A stretch of DNA of 64,000 nt from Galbibacter sp048266365 (GCF_048266365.1 NZ_JBLWZP010000001.1:124001-188000), one strand, 5' to 3'. Positions 44,415 to 54,369 are shown, numbered from the stretch's first letter. Made by a program: numbers and translations. The notes: generated by a model from the letters alone, not told the origin.

Positions 44415-45080
44415 TTAGATCAATCCAAAATCTTTTACTTGGGCAATAAGGTGTACGGTGTTCTTTGCCTTAAAGTAAATTTTCAGTTTGTTAATTCGCT
44501 TTTCAATACTGCTGACACTTGAAGGATTAATCCCTTTCGCTTTTAAGTTTTTAGAAATATCATCTTGAGAATACCCGTGGGATAGTTCCTTTAAAAGACT
44601 GATGTCGTAATCTTGAATTTCGTATGCGGGTTCCTGGTTTAAAAGATGTACTAAATCCGGTGCAAGATAAATGTCATTTTCCGCCAAATTCTTGATGGTA
44701 CTAATCATTTCTTTGGAACTCTCTCTTCCCTTACATATGTAACCATTAATTCCTGGATTTTTAAGAAGGGATTTTATTTTTTGAGGTCTATCGTCAATAG
44801 AATAAATAATAATTTTAGTTTCCGGTTGCAGGGTTAGTATTGCCCTGGAAAGATCTTCGCCAGAATGTAGTTTGCAGTTTCTATGATCCTGTATAAAGGA
44901 AAGATCTGAGATAAGAAGATCAAAAGGTTTGTTATCTAGCATTGCTTTTTTAAATTTTAAAAGAGCATCATCGCAATATTTTGCGTGTTGTATTTCAAAA
45001 TCAAAAACTTTACTCAATTCATCAATTAGTCCTAGATTGACTGTATCTATATCTTCGGCGATTAAAACTTTTTTAAACAT
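44415..45080 (-). CDS. Orphan response regulator (REC + LuxR-type HTH)
   Basis: A 221-residue NarL/FixJ-like regulator. The receiver domain has the acidic pocket in VLIAEDIDTVN (residues 5-15), the phospho-acceptor aspartate in FDLLISDLSF (about 58-67), IIIYSIDD near 100 and ICKGRESSKE (Lys of the pocket). The C-terminal helix-turn-helix is LLKELSHGYSQDDISKNLKA, then GINPSSVSSIEKRINKLK. No histidine kinase gene is near, so it is an orphan. RcsB/LuxR-like activity on target promoters is expected. It ends at a strong terminator and is divergent from the 237-residue membrane protein. Confidence 0.85.
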   Translation of the reverse strand: MFKKVLIAEDIDTVNLGLIDELSKVFDFEIQHAKYCDDALLKFKKAMLDNKPFDLLISDLSFIQDHRNCKLHSGEDLSRAILTLQPETKIIIYSIDDRPQKIKSLLKNPGINGYICKGRESSKEMISTIKNLAENDIYLAPDLVHLLNQEPAYEIQDYDISLLKELSHGYSQDDISKNLKAKGINPSSVSSIEKRINKLKIYFKAKNTVHLIAQVKDFGLI

Positions 45081-45334
45081 CTGATTGTAATTTAATTTAA
45101 AACCAACTCTTCATCCAATATGATGATAAATTGTAATTCAAAATTAACACATAGCTTCCGCTAAACACTACGGTTTTCCGCAAGCAAGGGGATTAATTTC
45201 TAAAAATACATAATTTTAAGTAGTATTGCATCACTTTAAACCGTTGAGGTTTTCCGTAATATAGTGTTCGGTGATTTGTTTAATTTAGCATTTACTAACA
45301 AATCACACACCCAAATTTTAATTTTTAAGGAACT

Positions 45335-46048
45335 ATGGATTCTCCAATCAAATATCTAATACAAGGGGTATTTCAAAAAGCCAAAGAAGAATCGGGGCAA
45401 ACATCTATTAATAGTTGTTGTAATCATCTGGAGGGAAGATTCAGAGAGGATTTTAAATGTTATGAGGGAACTTCATCAAGGTCATTTACACGATTGCATA
45501 AGAAGTATATCGAAGAGTCACATCATGAAAAGGCAGCTCCGAAAGCCGAGCTTTTAGATGCGATGAGCCGGTATCTTGGACATAAAGATTATCAAGATTT
45601 CTTAATAAGTCAAGGTAATGGAAAAAAGAGTTCCTCTAGCCATTCATCATTTTCGAATGCTAGGAAAAAACCAAATAGAGAACGTATAATAATTCTTTTT
45701 ATCGGTCTTGTTATAGGTTCATTATTGGGTTATAAAATTCTTACAGGAGGTACAGGCAGTCAACCATCCCCGGAATGTATGATTTGGAATCAGACCCATT
45801 TTGAAAAAATTTCTTGTGAATTGAGTCTGAACATTGAAAAAGCAGGAAAAATTATTGGATTTGATGCTACCTTATTTAGTTCTATGAAAATGATTCCTGA
45901 GAATGAGGTGAGAGTTGGTGATTCGTATTACTATAAGGTTGGTAGGGATTCCATACAATACTTCTCATGGTATGGAAAACATCCATTAAAAGGAGAAGAT
46001 CTGAAGCCTGTGACGGATTACATCATTGGAAAATACATCAATCCATAG
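45335..46048 (+). CDS. Membrane protein with N-terminal possible DNA-binding domain
   Basis: A 237-residue protein. Residues 1-95 (LIQGVFQKAKEESGQTSINS, then SFTRLHKKYIEESHHEKAAP and LLDAMSRYLGHKDYQDFL) resemble a conserved N-terminal domain of Bacteroidota proteins that looks like a regulatory, possibly DNA-binding helical module, followed by a serine-rich linker, one membrane helix (RIIILFIGLVIGSLLGYKIL, about 115-134) and an extracytoplasmic domain without known relatives. It is divergent from the orphan response regulator. A membrane-tied transcription factor is inferred, not proven. Confidence 0.55.
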   Translation: MDSPIKYLIQGVFQKAKEESGQTSINSCCNHLEGRFREDFKCYEGTSSRSFTRLHKKYIEESHHEKAAPKAELLDAMSRYLGHKDYQDFLISQGNGKKSSSSHSSFSNARKKPNRERIIILFIGLVIGSLLGYKILTGGTGSQPSPECMIWNQTHFEKISCELSLNIEKAGKIIGFDATLFSSMKMIPENEVRVGDSYYYKVGRDSIQYFSWYGKHPLKGEDLKPVTDYIIGKYINP

Positions 46049-46267
46049 AAATTCTTAGCTATAGTCTTTAGGGACGATCAACGTAGTAAGTAAAAGGCAT
46101 GAGTTAAGTTGTTGAAAAATTTGCATCGGATCATAATCCGAATATATATATTTTTCATATATTAGCATTCAATTAAGTTTTAGGGTGTGAGCAGCAGTGC
46201 TTTATCTTACTTAATTGAGACCAAAATTATTGAATATTTAGATTTTTTAGCATTTAAAATCTTTAAT

Positions 46268-46387
46268 ATGAAAAAGCAACCAACCATTGTACAAGCACTA
46301 TCGAATTGGTCCCTAAATCATATTTATAGTTTAAGGGTGTCTGTTTTTGACAGGCTAAATAGTAAGAAGCCAAAACAACCAATTTAA
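46268..46387 (+). CDS. Possible small protein (39 residues)
   Basis: A short frame from ATG 46268 encodes a basic peptide (KKQPTIVQALSNWSLNHIYS then LRVSVFDRLNSKKPKQPI). A longer frame starts at 46187. No motif; included because its composition is protein-like and it is preceded by AT-rich promoter-like DNA. Could be chance. Confidence 0.25.
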   Translation: MKKQPTIVQALSNWSLNHIYSLRVSVFDRLNSKKPKQPI

Positions 46388-46775
46388 TAGTTATAATAGG
46401 TGAATCTAGTCTTTAATTCACCGAAGTAGGGAATATGTTTTGAATATGCATATCGACCTTATACCGTAAATTAGCTTTCCTTTGAATATTGACACCGTTG
46501 ATGGTGGTTAAGAATGTAAGTACATATTGTGTTTTTGCCTATGGCTAAAGACACAGATGATCGTTTCCGTTTTTTACCTCACTCAATGGTATTTTAGGGC
46601 TAATAAAATTACAATCAACTTATAATTAATGAATTAAAAATAAAAAAAAGCCGGGGTATGAGATAAAGTAAGGGTAGTTAAATATAAGAAAAGGCCCTCT
46701 GTGCATTTGACAGGTGACAGAGAGCCGTATAGGAATTAACAAAACAATTGTTTTATTAAAACAACACTCAAAATT

Positions 46776-47141
46776 ATGCAAAAAAGTTGTGTTGACAAGG
46801 GTTTCTATGTTCAATTTTTCTTATTGATTACCTTGCTCAAATTTTTATTTTCTTCTCATAGTCAAACTATAAAAGAAGCATCAAAAATTTGTTTTTTACA
46901 GTAGTTCCCATGGGTTTTTAACCAGTACCTCTCAGAAGGGAGAACCGTTACATTTGATCGGTTAGTTCTTTTTCCAGGTGTTCACGTTCTCATTCTAAAT
47001 TTGGGTGGTTGAACTTACACTGACAGTAACGGGGCTTTTGACCTCATAAGCCACTTCCACCGAAGTACTGGTTTTTTATTTAGTCATAGTTACTACCTTG
47101 TATGGGTAAAGAGGCAAATGTTGTCCTTGATTTTTAAATAG
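46776..47141 (+). pseudogene. Decayed N-terminus of a SusC-type TonB receptor
   Basis: A single plus-strand frame reads a signal peptide (KSCVDKGFYVQFFLLITLLK, then FLFSSHSQTIKEA), a TAG at 46902-46904, then SEGRTVTFDRLVLFPGVHVL, ILNLGG, a TGA at 47010-47012, TYTDSNGAFDLISHFHRSTG and FLFSHSYYLVWVKRQ. The series PGV.VLI..GG.TYTDSNGAFDL....STGFLFSHSYYL is the carboxypeptidase-regulatory-like domain that begins SusC proteins (compare PLAGATIMEKGTANGVTTDF and GNFSIDVEQGATIVISYLGY in the intact SusC at 49225). The rest of the gene is absent. It lies just upstream of the intact ECF/SusCD locus. Recognised by eye. Confidence 0.6.
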
Positions 47142-47446
47142 ATAGAATCCTAATTCTAAAATTGACCTTTCATTTTTGTCAATTAGAACTTCCTACCATA
47201 ATATTCCCATCAATTTAAGAGTTCATAGAATTTTAAACTCTAGGTGTTTTTATGCCCTGGGACGGCCCGGAACTAAAATATCGGGATTAATATGCAATTC
47301 GTGTTAAAAGCTTTCTGTTAACTTCAAAGTTTACATTCGCATAATATGCATATGCTGCTGTTTTCGGTACTTTGTTGCTGTAGGCGGATATCCGTCCAAT
47401 AAGTGATTATAAAAAACAGCAAGCCTTTGCCACTCTATGTCATACT
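47142..47446. other. Gene-free stretch upstream of the ECF sigma gene
   Basis: About 300 bases with no gene. It holds a small hairpin (AATTGAC 47160-47166 with GTCAATT 47178-47184) and a 10-bp palindrome CGGATATCCG (47385-47394) about 50 bases before the sigma gene; no standard promoter box was recognised. Confidence 0.5.
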
Positions 47447-47995
47447 ATGCAAAAGGAGGATAAATCTTTAGATGGCTTAATGCAAGCAGTGGCTAATTCT
47501 GACAAGAACGCCTATAATAGCTTGTATGAACTTCTATGGGAGCCCATGTATCTCTATGCTTCCTCGATAATTATGGATGACAATTTAGCCAAGGATTTGG
47601 TACAGGAGGTATGGTTAGATTATTGGAATCGTAGAAAGGTGCTTCAAGTTAAAAATATTAAATCCTATTTGTATAAGGCGGTTCGATATCAATGTTATAA
47701 TAAACTACGGGACTCCAAATTTAATGCAACTCAAATTGAAATTGCCAATTCCCTCTCTTCACCTGCAGCTATCGAGTTAGAAGAAGATGTAACTGCACTT
47801 TATTGTAAAATTGAAATCATTCTTTCCGGTTTGCCCAAACGATGTCAGGAGGTTTTTAGATTGAGCAGAATAAATGATTACAGCAATAACCAAATTGCTA
47901 AAGCCCTTAATATCTCACAACGTTCAGTTGAAAACAACATTTCCATTGCACTTCGAAAACTTAGAAAGGAGTTGTCTGTTGTTAAATTATTTTAA
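47447..47995 (+). CDS. ECF sigma factor (FecI-like)
   Basis: A 182-residue extracytoplasmic-function RNA polymerase sigma factor. Region 2 is about residues 20-85 (SLYELLWEPMYLYASSIIMD, DNLAKDLVQEVWLDYWNRRK, SYLYKAVRYQCYNKLRDSK); region 4 is about 115-175 (LPKRCQEVFRLSRINDYSNN, QIAKALNISQRSVENNISIA). The pattern belongs to the Bacteroidota RpoE/FecI group linked to SusCD loci. It is followed by its FecR-type anti-sigma factor and the SusC receptor with an STN domain, so it is expected to drive this locus on substrate binding. Confidence 0.9.
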   Translation: MQKEDKSLDGLMQAVANSDKNAYNSLYELLWEPMYLYASSIIMDDNLAKDLVQEVWLDYWNRRKVLQVKNIKSYLYKAVRYQCYNKLRDSKFNATQIEIANSLSSPAAIELEEDVTALYCKIEIILSGLPKRCQEVFRLSRINDYSNNQIAKALNISQRSVENNISIALRKLRKELSVVKLF

Positions 47996-48122
47996 AGAGG
48001 AATGCTTGAACCTTTAAGCTAAGGTTATGCGCATAGACTTTAGATTAAGCAATCGTTAATACGTACTTTTTTAGTGTGCGTTGGTCCTCCCTTTAGGTAC
48101 TTATAGTTGAAACACACCAATA

Positions 48123-49076
48123 ATGACCGAAGATCAGATCAAAAATCTAATGAAAAAATACCTGGAGGAGGGACTCACTAAAAGTGAAGAAATGCTTTTG
48201 GAGCAATTCGATAGTACCCTTTTTACAGAAAACTTGGAAGAGGTTACGCAAAGGCTTTCACGGAACAACATTAAACATATCCAAGGAGGTCAAAGACCTT
48301 CAAATTCCAAATCATATAGCCGACAACATTGGCTTGCCGTTGCGGCTACTATAATTGTTTTAATAACCATTGGGACAGTGTCCTATTATTCCATGCAGCA
48401 AAAGCCCCAAGCCATTGAGGTTGCACAGGTTGTGAAAACCACCCCTTTTGGAAAACGATTAACCCTCCACTTGTCGGATGGTACTAAAGTCCATTTAAAT
48501 GCTGGAAGTACCATTGAGTTTCCAGAGCGATTTACAGGGGCTGAAAGAGCGATTAAGATGGAGGGAGAGGCTTTTTTTGATGTTTCAAAAGATTCTACCA
48601 GACCCTTTATAATTCATTCAGGTAATGTGAAAACCACTGTTTTGGGAACATCTTTTAACATCAACAGCTTTGGCGAAAATTCTGCTATAAAAGTCTCGGT
48701 AAAATCTGGAAAAGTCACGGTTAATTCCCCTGGTGATGGAGTTGTTATAGGCGCCTATCAACAGGCCGTGTTTGATAAAAAAACCAAAAAAATAAGTAAA
48801 GAGACCATAAAGTCAGATGACCAATTTGCATGGAAGGATGGAGTCCTTCAATTTAAGGATCTTCAAATAGTGGAGGTGCTAAAAAGACTAGAGCGTTACT
48901 ATGGGGTTGATTTCAGCCTTGGAAATCAAAGCATAGGTAATTGTCATCTTACAGCAACCTTCAAAAATGAGTCACTTACCTCCGTTATGGAAAGTATTAT
49001 ATACACTAAAAAAGGACTAAGGTACCAATATGTTAACGATCGAGAAATTCGTATCACAGGGAAATGTACAGACTAA
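48123..49076 (+). CDS. FecR-family anti-sigma factor
   Basis: A 317-residue single-pass inner-membrane anti-sigma factor. Cytoplasmic N-terminus (residues 1-64) with EDQIKNLMKKYLEEGLTKSE; membrane helix about 68-85 (WLAVAATIIVLITIGTVSYY); periplasmic FecR domain about 100-215 (TTPFGKRLTLHLSDGTKVHL, NAGSTIEFPERFTGAERAIK, GEAFFDVSKDSTRPFIIHSG, TVLGTSFNINSF); C-terminal DUF4974 about 245-315 (LQFKDLQIVEVLKRLERYYG, LTATFKNESLTSVMESI). It would hold the upstream sigma factor and receive the signal from the STN domain of SusC. Confidence 0.92.
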   Translation: MTEDQIKNLMKKYLEEGLTKSEEMLLEQFDSTLFTENLEEVTQRLSRNNIKHIQGGQRPSNSKSYSRQHWLAVAATIIVLITIGTVSYYSMQQKPQAIEVAQVVKTTPFGKRLTLHLSDGTKVHLNAGSTIEFPERFTGAERAIKMEGEAFFDVSKDSTRPFIIHSGNVKTTVLGTSFNINSFGENSAIKVSVKSGKVTVNSPGDGVVIGAYQQAVFDKKTKKISKETIKSDDQFAWKDGVLQFKDLQIVEVLKRLERYYGVDFSLGNQSIGNCHLTATFKNESLTSVMESIIYTKKGLRYQYVNDREIRITGKCTD

Positions 49077-49224
49077 TCAATTAAATCAAACACGCTTAAT
49101 AAACAGATAGCATATGGAATAAAAATAACGAATAAAACAGTCTTAGATACTTTGGGAAACAAAACTGACTGTCGTGTACTTGACAACCATGAAATTTAAT
49201 AACTATTAAACACGATGAATAAAC

Positions 49225-52200
49225 ATGAAATTGCCAACTATTAAACAATTTATCAAAATGACATTAGAATCATTTTGCCTATTAATCATTTTAACCCTTC
49301 TAAATCCTGTTCTAGCTGCAAATGCTAAAGGACAGAAATTAGAAAATTACACGGTAGACCTATCTTTGAAGTCGGCTAGTGTGAAACAAGTTCTAGCAGA
49401 GATTGAAGCCCAAACCACTTTTAATTTTGTCTATGATAGAAAAGTGGAACGATTGGAAAACAGTTATGACTTTAACTTTCAGGGAGTGTCCGTTCGAGGG
49501 ATTCTAGAAATACTATCTAAGGATGCCCATATTAGTTTTAGAAGAGTAAACCAAACCATAGCTGTGGATGCTAAACAAATAGAATTGCCACAGATTGTTG
49601 AGGTGATTTATCAAACGGTTCAAGGAAGTGTAAGTGACGAAAATGGTATCCCATTAGCAGGAGCCACTATTATGGAGAAAGGGACAGCTAACGGGGTGAC
49701 CACTGATTTCGACGGTAACTTTTCCATAGATGTAGAACAAGGTGCGACCATAGTGATCTCCTATTTAGGCTATTTGAGCCAGGAAATAATAATAACAGAT
49801 CAATTATCCATAAATGTACAGTTGGTTGCCGATGAAGCAGTATTGGATGATGTTGTTGTGGTGGGTTACGGAAATCAGAAAAAGGCCAGTGTTTCCGGTG
49901 CCATCGCCTCAGTAAGCAGCGAATCCTTTAATAAAGGGATTGTAAGTAATCCGGGTCAACTTTTGCAAGGAAAAGTTGCAGGGGTGAATGTATCAGTTGT
50001 TAGTGGAGAACCTGGATCATCTCAAGATGTAATTATTCGAGGAATTGGAAGTCTTAGATCAGGTACAACCCCATTATATGTGGTGGATGGATTTACATTA
50101 GACAATTCTGGAATTGGTGTTGCCAATAACCCTTTGAATTTTATCAATTCTAATGATATTGAATCTATAGAGGTTTTAAAGGATGCTTCGGCATCTGCAA
50201 TATATGGTTCAAGAGCAGCCAACGGCGTTATCGTAATTACCACCAAAAAAGGTAAAAAGGGAAGAACTGAAATGAATCTATCGCTCTCCACTGCAATTTC
50301 TTCTTTGGCAAATAGAATTGATGTCTATAATGCTGAGGAATTTAGAAAGCAGGTGACAGCAATCGGTGGTAAACTTAGAGATGGAGGAGCCGAAACTGAT
50401 TGGCAGGACGTATTTACAAGAGATGCAATTTCAAATAATGTCAACTTCTCCATGGGTGGAGGTAGTGATCAGTTCTCCTACTATGGATCAATTGGAGTGG
50501 AGGATCAGGAAGGTATTTTGAATAATAGCGATTTGAGGCGTTATTCAGGAAGAATAAACCTATCCCAATCGTCTTTAAATGATCGATTCAAAGTGGAATT
50601 AAACCTTACGGCCACACGGACAGAGAATAAGAGGCCACTCACAACAACCATCGTATCGGATATGTTGGCTTCGAATCCTACTTATCCGGCCTATACCGAT
50701 GGCGAACCAACGCCAACCTTAAACGGAGATCAGTTCAACTCATTGATTCGGGAAGATCTCTACAGTGATTTTGCCTATAACAATCGTATTTTGGCTAACA
50801 TATCGCCATCTTTTGAAATTGTAGATGGCTTAACTTATAAGGTGAACCTTGGGGTGGATTATTCCCATACAGAAAGAGATGTTCAAAATCGTCCTTACAA
50901 CAAAAGGGAGGATGAGATTGGAAGTTTAGCACTTACCTATACCAGCAATAGCAATACCTTGATCGAGAATTATCTTACCTATGAACTTGATAAGGGTAAG
51001 CATAATGCCACCTTCTTAGCTGGTTATACCTATCAAGAAACCTTTTATAAATCAAGATGGTGGGATTATGAGGATTTTCCGGATAATGGGGTGGATCCTA
51101 AATATCAGATCAATGCCGGTAAAGGAATCTCCAGAGGTTCTGATGCTGTAAAGGATGAGCTGCAATCCTTTTTTGGTCGTGTTAATTACTCTTTTGCAAA
51201 TAAGTATATGCTTACAGCTACTATGCGTGCTGATGGTTCTTCCAAATTTGGGGGGAACAATAAATACGGATACTTTCCGTCAGCATCCGTTGGTTGGAAC
51301 ATAGGAAGAGAGGACTTTATGAGTAATACTCCTTTTAATAATTTAAAACTAAGAGCCAGTTGGGGACAAACAGGAAATCAAGAAATACCTTCTAAAATTA
51401 CTCAGGCAAGTTATACCGACAGTAGAAACGATAATGACACTTATCCTCTTGGAGGCGTAATCAATGGTATAGAGGACTATCCTTACGGTACTGTATATAC
51501 GCGCCTTGCCAATCCGGATATTCAATGGGAGGTGTCTACCCAAATGAACGTGGGTCTTGATTTTGGGTTATTTGAGAACAAGCTTACCGGAACAATTGAT
51601 TATTTTAATAAAGTATCTGAAAACGTACTGTTGGAAGTTGTTCCTTCAGACCCTATTCAGCCTACAACCTCGTATTGGACCAATATTCCGGATATGGAGA
51701 TTAGAAACAAAGGTTTAGAGGTCTCATTGGATTATAGCAGTGACCGTAGTGTTGGAGATTTTGCATATCAAATCGGAGGTAACATTGCCATTACCCAGAA
51801 CGAAGTGAAAAACTCACCTTACAAGGTGCTGACTACCGGTGCGGCTCAAGGTGCGGGTCAAACAGGTTCTACCATTAATGGATATTTGAACGGGGAACCC
51901 ATTGGAGCCTTTTATATGAAAGATTTCATAGGTATTGATGCCGAAGGATTCAGTCAATTTAGAGATGTAAACGGAGACGGTGAAATCTTAGATAATGACA
52001 GGACCGTTGTTGGCAGCGCAATTCCTGATGCCGTCTATGCATTCTATATCAATTTGTTTTACAAGAATTTTGACTTTGGTCTTAATTTTAACGGGGTGAC
52101 AGGAAATCAAATATACAATCACACAGCCATGTCCAACTTTACCAAAGGTAATCTGGCCTTATCCTACAACACAACCGACAAGGCTGTTGAATATCCACAA

Positions 52201-52503
52201 GAAGGTCTTAATAACACAAATGAAGTGTCTACTCGCTATTTAGAAGACGGTGATTTTTTAAGATTAAATAATGCCACGTTGGGCTATAATTTGGATCCCA
52301 AATATTTGGGAATGGAGGAATTTATTCAAAATATTCGATTCAGTTTTACGGGGCAAAACCTATTGGTGATTTCGAATTATTCAGGTTTTGATCCCGAGGT
52401 GAATACCGGTGCTACAACCGGTGATATTCAAACCTTCGGTATCGATCATTTTACCTACCCAAAAGCAAGAACCTTTGTCTTTGGAGTTAATTTATCCTTT
52501 TAA
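49225..52503 (+). CDS. SusC/RagA-family TonB-dependent receptor with STN signalling domain
   Basis: Outer-membrane transporter of 1092 residues that pairs with SusD and imports oligomeric nutrients with TonB energy. Signal peptide to about residue 32; STN domain about 42-118 (YTVDLSLKSASVKQVLAEIE, VSVRGILEILSKDAHISFRR), which signals to FecR; carboxypeptidase-regulatory-like domain about 132-208 (GSVSDENGIPLAGATIMEKG); plug about 212-340 (VLDDVVVVGYGNQKKASVSG, IRGIGSLRSGTTPLYVVDGF, DASASAIYGSRAANGVIVIT); beta-barrel to the C-terminus ending in TFVFGVNLSF. Its stop overlaps the next frame's ATG by one base. Ligand unknown; the neighbour phosphatase hints at a phosphorylated molecule. Confidence 0.94.
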   Translation: MKLPTIKQFIKMTLESFCLLIILTLLNPVLAANAKGQKLENYTVDLSLKSASVKQVLAEIEAQTTFNFVYDRKVERLENSYDFNFQGVSVRGILEILSKDAHISFRRVNQTIAVDAKQIELPQIVEVIYQTVQGSVSDENGIPLAGATIMEKGTANGVTTDFDGNFSIDVEQGATIVISYLGYLSQEIIITDQLSINVQLVADEAVLDDVVVVGYGNQKKASVSGAIASVSSESFNKGIVSNPGQLLQGKVAGVNVSVVSGEPGSSQDVIIRGIGSLRSGTTPLYVVDGFTLDNSGIGVANNPLNFINSNDIESIEVLKDASASAIYGSRAANGVIVITTKKGKKGRTEMNLSLSTAISSLANRIDVYNAEEFRKQVTAIGGKLRDGGAETDWQDVFTRDAISNNVNFSMGGGSDQFSYYGSIGVEDQEGILNNSDLRRYSGRINLSQSSLNDRFKVELNLTATRTENKRPLTTTIVSDMLASNPTYPAYTDGEPTPTLNGDQFNSLIREDLYSDFAYNNRILANISPSFEIVDGLTYKVNLGVDYSHTERDVQNRPYNKREDEIGSLALTYTSNSNTLIENYLTYELDKGKHNATFLAGYTYQETFYKSRWWDYEDFPDNGVDPKYQINAGKGISRGSDAVKDELQSFFGRVNYSFANKYMLTATMRADGSSKFGGNNKYGYFPSASVGWNIGREDFMSNTPFNNLKLRASWGQTGNQEIPSKITQASYTDSRNDNDTYPLGGVINGIEDYPYGTVYTRLANPDIQWEVSTQMNVGLDFGLFENKLTGTIDYFNKVSENVLLEVVPSDPIQPTTSYWTNIPDMEIRNKGLEVSLDYSSDRSVGDFAYQIGGNIAITQNEVKNSPYKVLTTGAAQGAGQTGSTINGYLNGEPIGAFYMKDFIGIDAEGFSQFRDVNGDGEILDNDRTVVGSAIPDAVYAFYINLFYKNFDFGLNFNGVTGNQIYNHTAMSNFTKGNLALSYNTTDKAVEYPQEGLNNTNEVSTRYLEDGDFLRLNNATLGYNLDPKYLGMEEFIQNIRFSFTGQNLLVISNYSGFDPEVNTGATTGDIQTFGIDHFTYPKARTFVFGVNLSF

Positions 52504-52526
52504 TGATATTAAAAAAACAGAATCAA

Positions 52527-54254
52527 ATGAAACGTAAATGTATAATAGCTTTTTTGAGTATAAGCAGTTTGTTGACTTGGAGTTGTACAAATTTAGATGA
52601 AGAAGTTTTGGATGAATCCCTGACAGGTAGTGGTCAAGCTAAGGTGGTTAGTGGTGCATTGGCTCCTGCTTATGGGCTGCTTCCACAAACTTTTAGACAT
52701 ACACGATATTATGGATTGCAACTTATAGCTTCTGATGAGGCCATACTTCCGGCTCGTGGAGGAGATCAGTGGTATGACGGAGGGAAATTCATCGAGGTGC
52801 ACACCCATAAGATTACCCCTGGAAACGGCTTAGTCGGTGAATCCTGGGACTATTTGACAACAAATATTTCCAGAACAGTCTCAGCCATTGGAATATTAGA
52901 GCCCTTGGCAGAATCTGATATCCAGGCCCAACAAGGTCTTTATGAGATGATAGCACTAAGAGCGTATTTGAATATGGTTATGTTAGATAGCTGGGGATTG
53001 GTTTTTAAGAAAGAACATGTGGATGCAACCTCAGAAATTCTCCGTTCAGCGGATGCTGTTGCTTATCTCGAGAGTGAATTTCTATTTGTTGTCGATAAGA
53101 TCAATAATGACAAAGGTCCTGGAAGACTAACCAGAAATGCTGTTTTGGGTTTTTTAGCAAAACTACATTTAAATGCTGCGGTGTATCGGGATCCTTACGC
53201 TAAGCCTACATTTTCAAAGGAAGATATGGATAAAGTGATTACGTACACTAATGCTATCATTGACTCTGGAAAACACAGTCTATCCCCGGAATATTTTGAA
53301 TTGTTCAATGATGACAATCACGACAATACCGAACTAATTTTTGCTTTAGACCAACGCGGAATTCTGAAAAATGACCATAGTCGATGGGCGTATTGGTCCA
53401 TGTCCGGATCACTGTTTCCAAGACCAGAATATCCCAGTGCAGATGGTACGGATGGTCCTGCAATTACACCAGATTTTTACCAAACCTGGGTAGATGCCTA
53501 TAACGGTGTGGATCCGGCCGATGCAGATCCTAGATTTTATAAAAAAAATGTTGTTGTCCCGGATAACTTGCAAGATTTGAGTGGTTATACACCTCAAAAT
53601 GATGGGGATCGTTTTATTTGTATACCAGCTGAAGACTTTGAAATTGATCGAGGGATTCTACGCGGAACACCATGGGGTCCAAGAAAGGATTCTGATGGAA
53701 ATTTTTATACCTGTGATGGAGGTTATCGTATTTATGCCGTTGGAGAACGCCGGGAAGCAGATATGCAGTATTATGTGAATCACAGTCAAGAAATTGACTT
53801 CTCATCCAATAATGGTTATGCCAGTGGATTTAGGGTTTCAAAGTATCAATTCAGTCATAGCTCTTCAAATGGGAATAATTACAGCGATGTTGATTTGGTA
53901 ATGCTTCGTTATGCAGAGATTTATCTAATGAGAGCTGAGGCCAAACTTAGAAATGGAGATGCAGGAGCTGCCCTTGCTGATGTTAATCATTTACGCACCT
54001 CAAGAAACGCCAGAACACCGATTCCGGCTCCACTTACAAGTATAGATTTAGAAAAATTATACAGAGAACGTGGGTTTGAACTTTATTGGGAGATGGCTAG
54101 ACGAACAGACATGATCCGCTTTGGACATTATGAAGATAGTTGGACAGAGAAAACCGATACAGATATCAGACATCGCTTATTTCCAATACCTCAATCTGCT
54201 ATCGATGGTGCTTCGAATACCGAAGGCTATTTGGTGCAGAATGATGGATATTAA
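52527..54254 (+). CDS. SusD/RagB-family nutrient-binding lipoprotein
   Basis: Surface-exposed substrate-binding partner of SusC. I prefer the start at 52527 (MKRKCIIAFLSISSLLTWSC, lipobox Cys20); a start at 52503 overlapping the SusC stop would add eight residues and is also possible. The mature protein has the SusD-like N-terminal region (ALRAYLNMVMLDSWGLVFKK, VLGFLAKLHLNAAVYRDPYA) and the RagB/SusD C-terminal region (VMLRYAEIYLMRAEAKLRNG, LRTSRNARTPIP, ERGFELYWEMARRTDMIRFG, HRLFPIPQSAI). Length of about 575 residues is normal. Ligand not predictable. Confidence 0.93.
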   Translation: MKRKCIIAFLSISSLLTWSCTNLDEEVLDESLTGSGQAKVVSGALAPAYGLLPQTFRHTRYYGLQLIASDEAILPARGGDQWYDGGKFIEVHTHKITPGNGLVGESWDYLTTNISRTVSAIGILEPLAESDIQAQQGLYEMIALRAYLNMVMLDSWGLVFKKEHVDATSEILRSADAVAYLESEFLFVVDKINNDKGPGRLTRNAVLGFLAKLHLNAAVYRDPYAKPTFSKEDMDKVITYTNAIIDSGKHSLSPEYFELFNDDNHDNTELIFALDQRGILKNDHSRWAYWSMSGSLFPRPEYPSADGTDGPAITPDFYQTWVDAYNGVDPADADPRFYKKNVVVPDNLQDLSGYTPQNDGDRFICIPAEDFEIDRGILRGTPWGPRKDSDGNFYTCDGGYRIYAVGERREADMQYYVNHSQEIDFSSNNGYASGFRVSKYQFSHSSSNGNNYSDVDLVMLRYAEIYLMRAEAKLRNGDAGAALADVNHLRTSRNARTPIPAPLTSIDLEKLYRERGFELYWEMARRTDMIRFGHYEDSWTEKTDTDIRHRLFPIPQSAIDGASNTEGYLVQNDGY

Positions 54255-54369
54255 ACCAGCTCATTTAAGTCATAATAGGGGGGTAGCCCCCTATTACCTT
54301 AAGTTGAATCAGGTATCTGTAATGGCAGAAGGTTCGTAAAATTAAATACAGAATAAAAAAATAAAACAA

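Noticed and set aside
46685..47090. A minus-strand hairpin with T-tail (46693-46726) and protein-like minus-strand reading near 47000-47090, suggesting a decayed leftward gene.
   Set aside because: The plus strand of the same region gives a much better match to a SusC N-terminus; the minus-strand reading is its shadow. The hairpin may still be a terminator but has no leftward gene to end.
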